Source: Algibacter amylolyticus (GTDB lineage Bacteria; Bacteroidota; Bacteroidia; Flavobacteriales; Flavobacteriaceae). From it: a stretch of 64,000 bases of DNA. Both the position numbers and the translations under genes were made by a program. Shown piece after piece: positions 58,484 to 64,000 of the stretch. The DNA is taken from positions 46,089 to 110,088 of the forward strand of contig NZ_JACHGE010000011.1 of NCBI RefSeq assembly GCF_014202225.1, given 5' to 3'. The notes under the pieces were generated by a model. That model saw nothing but the letters and a program-made list of their open reading frames with translations. It was not told where the DNA came from and ran no database searches. Position 1 is the first letter of the stretch. Every line of letters starts with the position of its first letter.

Positions 58484-59947
58484 TTACATCATACTGTCAG
58501 CAATATCCTTATTCATTTTTTCTTGCATCGCTGCAATATCCTGTTCATTAGTTAAAGCGCCCGATGATAAATCTGGCCGTAAATCTGAACCAATAAAAGC
58601 AGTTAATGCAGATAAACTTTGTTCTATTTGCGACAAGCGATCTTCAATTGTATTTCCACCAGTATTAAAGTTACCTAAACCTGGTTTATAGTTATCCGAA
58701 ATCTCTCTTAGCTTATTACCACCATCAAAAGGTTTATCTAGCTTATCTGTAATAGGCTTATCTACTTTATCTGGCATAATGCCTTTATTATCTGGCAATT
58801 CCTTATAGAACTCTTTTTTAATTTCTTTTTTAAACTCTTTACTTTCTACCTTTTCAATCTTTTCAAGCTTTTCCTTTTTAATTTCCTTGTTTTCCTTTTT
58901 CTCTAGCTTTTCTAATTTTTCAGTTTTTTCAAGCTTTTCAAGTTTAATTTCTTTAGTTTCCTTATTAATATCTTTAAAATCTTTTAAAACACTTTTAGAT
59001 TTAATACATAAAGAAATATTCAACTCGCTTAAAACATGCGAAATAGGATTAATGTAAGTGTAGCCGGCATCATTACCTGCAAAAAGCAACCCTATTACCT
59101 TATTATCGGCATCTACAACCACAGAACCCGAATCGCCTTTAGCACTAAATTTGGGGTTTACATTTTCATCGGGTCTTATACCAATTTGATCGGTTAAGGT
59201 TTTAACACCAATGGTGTCTCCGTAGTTAACATTTACGGTGGCATTTATAGCATCAACAAAACCTTCGGTAAATAGTGTTGTTCTACCTCGTTTTCTTACT
59301 GCCGAATTTAAAACAGCCGATGCCGTTCCTTTCACATCACCTATATCTACAATAGAACAGTCGTGCGGTCTGCCACTTAATGTGGAAATAGCACCATCTA
59401 CATGTCCGCTTAAAACGGCACGTTCTAAGGCTCCTACTCTATCGGTTCCTGGCGAACCTGTATCTACACGACTTGGTTGGCACATAAAATCGCCAACACT
59501 CCATGTATTATCAACACACATAACATGATAATTACTTAATAGCACGGGGTTGTTTGTAACATTATCTTTAGCAATACACCCTAAAGTTCCTGTAAATATA
59601 TATCCAGAAATAGCACGTTCTGGCCCGATGCTAATTCCGCCTTGTACCGTGGCATACGTAGTGGTATCGGCTTGTAAAGAAATGTTTTCTAGTTTTTGAG
59701 AGAACACCTGAGGGAAAACTTCCATTTCAATAACATCGGTTTTAATACCGTTTATTGTTGTTGGAATTTTATCTTTTGAAGCAACCGTTTTCTTTTTTTG
59801 TTTTACATGTACCCTAATGGTAATTTCATCGGTACGTTTACCATCTGTGTACTTATAGCCTACATCGACTCCAGTAACGCCTTTTAATTTAAATAAAGCA
59901 GCTTCGGCAGATTGCTTTTCCTTAATAATGTCATTTAATGCTTTCAT
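58484..59947 (-). CDS. Trypsin-like serine protease with N-terminal partner domain and Lys/Glu-rich linker
   Basis: A 487-aa protein with no signal peptide. Residues 1-80 form a small alpha/beta domain ending FPQ, homologous to the whole protein encoded at 59992-60231. Residues about 105-310 are a trypsin-like protease with a plausible triad His141 (LSNYHVMC), Asp184 (HVDGAIS) and Ser273 (KGDSGSVVV). Residues about 325-385 are an extreme Lys/Glu repeat likely to be a long helix. The C-terminus has a coiled-coil (435-452) and FIGSDLRPDLSSGALTNE. Architecture suggests a regulated intracellular protease; what it cleaves is unknown. Confidence 0.8.
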   Translation of the reverse strand: MKALNDIIKEKQSAEAALFKLKGVTGVDVGYKYTDGKRTDEITIRVHVKQKKKTVASKDKIPTTINGIKTDVIEMEVFPQVFSQKLENISLQADTTTYATVQGGISIGPERAISGYIFTGTLGCIAKDNVTNNPVLLSNYHVMCVDNTWSVGDFMCQPSRVDTGSPGTDRVGALERAVLSGHVDGAISTLSGRPHDCSIVDIGDVKGTASAVLNSAVRKRGRTTLFTEGFVDAINATVNVNYGDTIGVKTLTDQIGIRPDENVNPKFSAKGDSGSVVVDADNKVIGLLFAGNDAGYTYINPISHVLSELNISLCIKSKSVLKDFKDINKETKEIKLEKLEKTEKLEKLEKKENKEIKKEKLEKIEKVESKEFKKEIKKEFYKELPDNKGIMPDKVDKPITDKLDKPFDGGNKLREISDNYKPGLGNFNTGGNTIEDRLSQIEQSLSALTAFIGSDLRPDLSSGALTNEQDIAAMQEKMNKDIADSMM

Positions 59948-59991
59948 TTTAATGGGGTTTTAATTCTACATAGTTTTACATTTTTAATTAA

Positions 59992-60231
59992 TTATTGAGG
60001 GAAAATGGTTTTATATGTTACGCTAATTGCTATACCGTCTACAGATTCGGGGATGTTTAAATCTTTATTAGTTACGTTTTTAGAATTCACTAAAACCCTA
60101 ATACATAAATCGCTGGTATACACACCGTCCTTTTTTAAAGATGCTATTTCTATACCTGTTACGTTAGGAGAATCTATAACCTGCGCTTGTATAGTTTTAA
60201 AAACTTCTTTTACTTTATCGTAATTTTTCAT
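59992..60231 (-). CDS. Stand-alone 79-aa homologue of the protease N-terminal domain
   Basis: A 79-aa protein. It aligns along its length with residues 1-80 of the protease encoded 44 bp downstream: NVTGIEI vs GVTGVDV, DLCIRVLV vs EITIRVHV, IPESVDGIAI vs IPTTINGIKT, and both end in FPQ. So it is a complete free copy of that domain. It could inhibit or recruit the protease in trans, or be the peptide substrate of the cluster's ligase. Confidence 0.75.
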   Translation of the reverse strand: MKNYDKVKEVFKTIQAQVIDSPNVTGIEIASLKKDGVYTSDLCIRVLVNSKNVTNKDLNIPESVDGIAISVTYKTIFPQ

Positions 60232-60436
60232 GAGTGTGTTTAATTGATAAAACCAAATTTAGTTTTAAAAACAAGGGCTTAAAAGAGGAAATAGCCTGAT
60301 AACACACAAGGATTACACCCCATTTTTATAAGGGTTTTTCCTGTATTTAAATAATAAGTAACACCAATACCTTATATTTTTCCAAATTTTGAAATTGCTT
60401 TATATTTATTAATTTAGATGTTATATTATAGGCTAC

Positions 60437-60925
60437 ATGATACATTTAATAGTAGGAAATACAGGCGCTGGCAAAACAACCTACGCCAAGGCATTAAAAG
60501 AAAAAACAAAGGGTATTTTATTTTCTATTGATGCCTGGAATAAAACGCTATTTCTTGAAGATAAAAAGCCAGAGGATGGTTTAGAATGGTTTTTAGAACG
60601 CATTGAAAGAGCCGAAAAAATGATTTTAAATGTAGTAGAGCAATTGGAAGACGCTAAAACAGATGCCATTCTAGATTTAGGCCTATCAAAATTTGAACAT
60701 CGAGAGAAATTTAGACGTTTTGTAAAGGCCAATGGCTACCAAATAAAACTTCACTTTTTAGATATACCAAAAGCCATTCGCCAAAAACGGGTCATGCAAC
60801 GCAATACTGAAAAAGGCAACACTTTTGAGTTTGAGGTAACCCAAGAAAATTTCGACTTTATGGAAACTTGGTTTGAAACACCCGATAAAACAGAACTTGA
60901 AAATGGTATTATTATCAAGGAATAA
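60437..60925 (+). CDS. AAA_33-type P-loop kinase
   Basis: A 162-aa cytoplasmic protein with Walker A GNTGAGKTT (residues 7-15), IDAWNKTLF after the second strand, and an LHFLDIPKAIRQKRVMQRN lid region with basic residues. It resembles zeta-toxin/gluconate-kinase-like small kinases of unknown substrate. No antitoxin gene is next to it. Single-gene unit divergent from the protease cluster. Confidence 0.75.
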   Translation: MIHLIVGNTGAGKTTYAKALKEKTKGILFSIDAWNKTLFLEDKKPEDGLEWFLERIERAEKMILNVVEQLEDAKTDAILDLGLSKFEHREKFRRFVKANGYQIKLHFLDIPKAIRQKRVMQRNTEKGNTFEFEVTQENFDFMETWFETPDKTELENGIIIKE

Positions 60926-61113
60926 AAAACTATTTAATTCCTAATACTTATCCAATACTTACATAAACCTCAGGCCATAGGCCTATTACCTATTTATGGT
61001 CTTGTTATTAATAAAAATGTTAAGCTTTAATTAACATTTACAGGACATCTAAACCAAATTTTCCTACGTAAATCTGGTATAACAAAAAATCAAACAAAAA
61101 CCCTTAGAGATTT

Positions 61114-62547
61114 ATGGACATACAAGTTTACCTTCGTAAAATTAATTTCATTATCAAAAAATCAATCCATTCTACTAAAACTTTTTTTCGTTATCAATTA
61201 ACTCCCGAAAACTCCGAAAACAATTTTGTTTCCCTAAGCACTTTTTTATTCATGGCTTTAGGGCTTTCTTTTTTCTGGGTATTCCATAACGATTTCGAGC
61301 AATTTAACGCCAATAAATTTAGTACCACAATTGGTTATGCTTTTGGAGTTGTAGCGTTTAGTTTTATGACGTACAAAGTGTTACTATTTTTATACATGGT
61401 TTATAACTTTTTTAAATATAAACCTATTGAAGCTGTTCCAGATACCGACTTGCCAACATGTACGGTTATTGTGCCAGCTTATAACGAAGGTAAACAGGTT
61501 TATGATACTTTAATGAGTTTAGCTAAAAGTGATTACCCAGAAGAAAAACTACAACTTATTGCCATTGACGATGGTAGTAAAGACGATACTTGGACATGGA
61601 TACAAAATGCTAAAGAAAAATTAGGAGACCGTTTAGAAATATACAAACAACCACATAACCAAGGAAAACGACACGCCCTTTACCGTGGTTTTAATGTAGG
61701 AACAGGCGATATTTATGTTACCGTAGATAGCGACTCTATTGTAAATACCGACACTATTAAACTTTTAGTAAGTCCGTTTATACATAACGAACAGTGTGGT
61801 GCCGTAGCAGGAAACATTCGTGTTTTAAACAATAAAAAGGCAACGCTACCTAAAATGCTAGATGTTAGTTTTGTATTAAGTTTCGAGTTTGTAAGATCTG
61901 CCGAAAGTAATTTAAACTCGGTGCTTTGTACACCTGGTGCTTTAGCAGCTTACCGCAGTACAGCAGTGCATAACTGTTTACCACAATGGATTAACCAAAC
62001 GTTTATGGGTACACCATCGGATATTGGTGAAGATCGTGCCATGACCAACATGATATTAAAACAAGGTAAACATGTGCTGTTTCAAAAAAACGCTATTGCT
62101 TACACCAATGTGCCAGAGGAATATGCAGGTTTATATAAAATGTTTATTAGATGGGGACGCAGTAATGTGCGCGAAAATTTAGAAATGGCTAAATATGTGT
62201 TTACTAATTTTAGACCAGATTCTAAATTCGGAACACGTTTATTATTTATTAGTCAGTTTTCTAAAATTTTAATGAGCTTTCCGTTTTTATTTTTCATGTT
62301 ATACTTTGTACTTGTACACCCGTTATTATTTTTAGGCTCTACACTAGTAACTATTTTAGTACTTGCTACATTTCCGGTATTGTTCTTTGCGCATAGATAC
62401 AGATCGTTCGAGGCGTTTTGGGCTTATTCATACAGCATTTTATACACCTTTGGCTTGTTCTGGATTACACCCTACGCTATTGCTACTGCAAACAAAAGTG
62501 GCTGGCTGACAAGAGAACTAGCAGACAAAAAAGTGGCTAAGGTTTAG
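61114..62547 (+). CDS. GT2 glycosyltransferase, hyaluronan synthase/NodC-like
   Basis: A 477-aa processive GT2 enzyme with two N-terminal membrane helices (about 43-58 and 76-100), the catalytic domain with Asp153 (IAIDDGSKDD), DSDS (205-208), Asp307 in GEDRAMTN, and the RWGRS motif (346-350), then three or more C-terminal helices. It should polymerise an activated sugar (GlcNAc or hyaluronan-like) across the inner membrane. No partner genes are near. It ends in a strong terminator. Confidence 0.87.
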   Translation: MDIQVYLRKINFIIKKSIHSTKTFFRYQLTPENSENNFVSLSTFLFMALGLSFFWVFHNDFEQFNANKFSTTIGYAFGVVAFSFMTYKVLLFLYMVYNFFKYKPIEAVPDTDLPTCTVIVPAYNEGKQVYDTLMSLAKSDYPEEKLQLIAIDDGSKDDTWTWIQNAKEKLGDRLEIYKQPHNQGKRHALYRGFNVGTGDIYVTVDSDSIVNTDTIKLLVSPFIHNEQCGAVAGNIRVLNNKKATLPKMLDVSFVLSFEFVRSAESNLNSVLCTPGALAAYRSTAVHNCLPQWINQTFMGTPSDIGEDRAMTNMILKQGKHVLFQKNAIAYTNVPEEYAGLYKMFIRWGRSNVRENLEMAKYVFTNFRPDSKFGTRLLFISQFSKILMSFPFLFFMLYFVLVHPLLFLGSTLVTILVLATFPVLFFAHRYRSFEAFWAYSYSILYTFGLFWITPYAIATANKSGWLTRELADKKVAKV

Positions 62548-62579
62548 AAGAGTCATTTTAGTTTTTACAATTTACAAAC

Positions 62580-62618
62580 ACCAACCATAATGACACCTAA
62601 ATTATGGTTGGTTTTTTT
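62580..62618 (+). terminator. Intrinsic terminator of the GT2 gene
   Basis: ACCAACCATAAT (62580-62591) pairs perfectly with ATTATGGTTGGT (62601-62612), 9-nt loop, followed by a T-run. Confidence 0.92.
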
Positions 62619-62707
62619 ATGGAATTGCTGAAGTACCGTACAACGAATTTTTAAATTAATAATAACCATTGTAGTATTTTTTTTCTAATTTTATTCAAAA
62701 TTTATTC

Positions 62708-62974
62708 ATGAAGATAAAATTAAAAAGGAATATGAGCAACTTCGACAGAATCGTAAGATTTTTGGTTGTATTAATTTTATTAAGCGTGCTTTATTTTACA
62801 GAAATAAAAGGTTTACTTGCAATAGTAATTATTCTTATTTGCATTCCCTTTTTATTTGCTAGTGTTACAGCGCACTGTCCTTTTTATCAGTCCACCAATC
62901 TATCAACGTATACTCATGAAGATTTCGAAAATATTGATAGTTTTAAAGATACCGAATTTAAGGACAAATTGTAA
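62708..62974 (+). CDS. DUF2892 small membrane protein
   Basis: An 88-aa protein with MSNFDRIVRF (DUF2892 start), two membrane helices (about 17-31 and 33-51), and the conserved AHCPFYQ with a Cys. DUF2892 proteins are common near sulfur-transfer or stress genes but have no known activity. A second start at Met9 (62732) is possible. Confidence 0.8.
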   Translation: MKIKLKRNMSNFDRIVRFLVVLILLSVLYFTEIKGLLAIVIILICIPFLFASVTAHCPFYQSTNLSTYTHEDFENIDSFKDTEFKDKL

Positions 62975-63301
62975 ATAATTCGTCTTATGTAATATAGCTT
63001 ATCGGCCAACCTGCTCCGTATAGCTAACCAACTTTAAGGAATCCTATTTCTTTTAATTATAAAACATCAATTACAACAAATATATAGAGTTAAAACATGT
63101 GTTTTATTTAATATATATTTACTGTGTTTAGTGGCTTTAATCCGAATGACTTGGCATAACAATATATTTAGACTTTTCTTACATAAAAATTAATTATATT
63201 TACGGGATAATAGCGACAAAAAAGCTATTATATCCTGACTTATTTGCGGGATATGAGTAGTGAAAGTTAGTATATAACGAGTTAGCTATAATTAGAAAAA
63301 A
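62975..63301. other. 327-bp gap with a small imperfect hairpin and no gene
   Basis: AT-rich, no credible frame. GGATAATAGC / GCTATTATATCC (about 63205-63233) is an imperfect stem followed by a related GCGGGATAT, and TAACGAGTTAGC stands shortly before the next gene. It resembles a recombination or regulatory site but this is not shown. Confidence 0.4.
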
Positions 63302-63817
63302 ATGAGATTACGAATCAAAAGCACAAATTTGACTTTAAAAATAATAAGTTGGATTCAACTAATTGGAGGTATTACAGGAATCGGTTTAATGGCTTATTTG
63401 ATGTTAAATACAGGAGAATTAAGCGGAGCAATTCTTTTGATTTTCCTTTCTGGTCTAGCCTTATTTATCTTCTCAATATACGCTGGAAAAAGACTATTAT
63501 GTGAACGCACAAAAAAAGCTGGAATTATTTTATCCGTTATAAATCAAATATTACAAATAATTCAATTCGATATTAGTGGAAATGGACTTAGTTACAGCTC
63601 AGGAATTGAGTTTCTTGTCGGAATTAAAAATAATATGTTGAGTTTCGATTTTGGAATAATTAAATCAAGTTTCAATATGTCAATTAATACAGATTCTACG
63701 GATTTTGAATTTATAATAAATTTTGCTGCGATAATTTTAATAATTGTGCTACTTGACATTTGGAAGGAATTCAGAGAAGAAAATAAAATAACTATGGCTA
63801 ACAAAGAACTGAGGTAA
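63302..63817 (+). CDS. Small membrane protein, unknown
   Basis: A 171-aa protein with about four hydrophobic segments (residues 10-31, 38-60, 71-88 and a C-terminal one near 138-156). No recognised motif. It is isolated, preceded by a gene-free spacer and followed by a terminator, in an accessory-looking stretch. Origin by transfer is plausible but not shown. Confidence 0.6.
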   Translation: MRLRIKSTNLTLKIISWIQLIGGITGIGLMAYLMLNTGELSGAILLIFLSGLALFIFSIYAGKRLLCERTKKAGIILSVINQILQIIQFDISGNGLSYSSGIEFLVGIKNNMLSFDFGIIKSSFNMSINTDSTDFEFIINFAAIILIIVLLDIWKEFREENKITMANKELR

Positions 63818-63861
63818 AAAACAACTCTTTTCTTCATTAATTTGAGACATTATTAATTTAG

Positions 63862-63900
63862 GCTCAGAGATTCAAAATTGTGATTCTTTGAGCTTTTTTT
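63862..63900 (+). terminator. Intrinsic terminator of the last plus-strand gene
   Basis: GCTCAGAGATTC (63862-63873) pairs with GATTCTTTGAGC (63882-63893) with one mismatch and a G-U pair, 8-nt loop, then seven Ts. Confidence 0.85.
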
Positions 63901-63917
63901 ACCACCTATTTTATCAA

Positions 63918-64000
63918 CTATCTAGTTAATACAGAAACATATGTTTCATCATAAGGATTACCAGATTTTGCGATAGCAAAACATTGTTTTAATAGTTTAT
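63918..64000 (-). CDS. C-terminal fragment, possibly an IS110-type transposase
   Basis: The gene enters from the right edge; only the last 27 residues are visible, ending KLLKQCFAIAKSGNPYDETY followed by VSVLTR and a stop at 63918-63920. The 'KLLK...YDE.Y' tail resembles the end of IS110/IS116-type transposases, but 27 residues are too few to be certain. Confidence 0.4.
   Translation of the reverse strand, partial: KLLKQCFAIAKSGNPYDETYVSVLTR

Noticed and set aside
60437..60925. Toxin of a toxin-antitoxin pair (zeta-like)
   Set aside because: No small partner gene is adjacent, and the P-loop motif alone does not indicate toxicity.

Overview
The window looks like a chromosomal segment of a marine-type Flavobacteriaceae bacterium (Bacteroidota). 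The support is AT-rich DNA, very short intergenic spaces, TAnnTTTG-type -7 promoter boxes, BshA (bacillithiol synthesis), a type IX secretion C-terminal sorting domain, TamB/LptD/MCE envelope genes in the flavobacterial style, and a non-CCA-encoding tRNA-Arg. No phage, rRNA operon or CRISPR array was seen.

Layout. 1-4555 (minus): the 5' part of a GH3-auxin-responsive-like gene, bshA, and a large secreted GH3 glycosidase/serine-hydrolase fusion. 4849-10433 (minus): a conserved run of amidase, MCE protein, two Fe-S proteins with a small secreted protein between them, and a conserved unknown. 10607-16414: lptD, a Rid protein, a hybrid histidine kinase whose phospho-acceptor His is replaced by Tyr, and GMP reductase. 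16605-23676 (plus): a transglutaminase/DUF2126 protein, a circularly permuted ATP-grasp/alpha-E protein and a second transglutaminase, i.e. a predicted peptide ligation and cleavage module. 23677-30630: an accessory region with a T9SS-exported glycoside hydrolase, two 127-bp REPIN-like repeats, a decayed copy of an ABC-protein 3' end, and a zinc-hook AAA ATPase resembling RloC-type anticodon nucleases. 30643-33668: a GlcNAc-kinase-like gene, gap and pfkA. 33810-38213: tamB-like gene. 38373-45510 (plus): tsaD, rsmE, several methyltransferases and small membrane proteins. 45527-46134: an RNA methyltransferase and tRNA-Arg(TCT). 46361-52203: a galactose-type locus with a sodium/sugar symporter, a divergent GntR regulator, galM, galK and galT (no galE here). 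52290-56755: thioesterase, beta-helix lipoprotein, and a PAS histidine kinase with its response regulator. 56782-60231 (minus): an unusual set of a stand-alone 79-aa domain, a trypsin-like protease carrying the same domain as its N-terminus plus a Lys/Glu-rich linker, an ATP-grasp-like protein lacking its catalytic half, and a full graspetide-type ATP-grasp ligase. 60437-64000: P-loop kinase, GT2 synthase, small membrane proteins, and the tail of a possible transposase.

The strongest candidate for an undescribed system is the protease/ATP-grasp cluster at 56782-60231. Second is the AAA/zinc-hook ATPase at 26917-29232, which sits between two diverged copies of the 3' end of the neighbouring ABC gene, a pattern expected of integration into a gene end.
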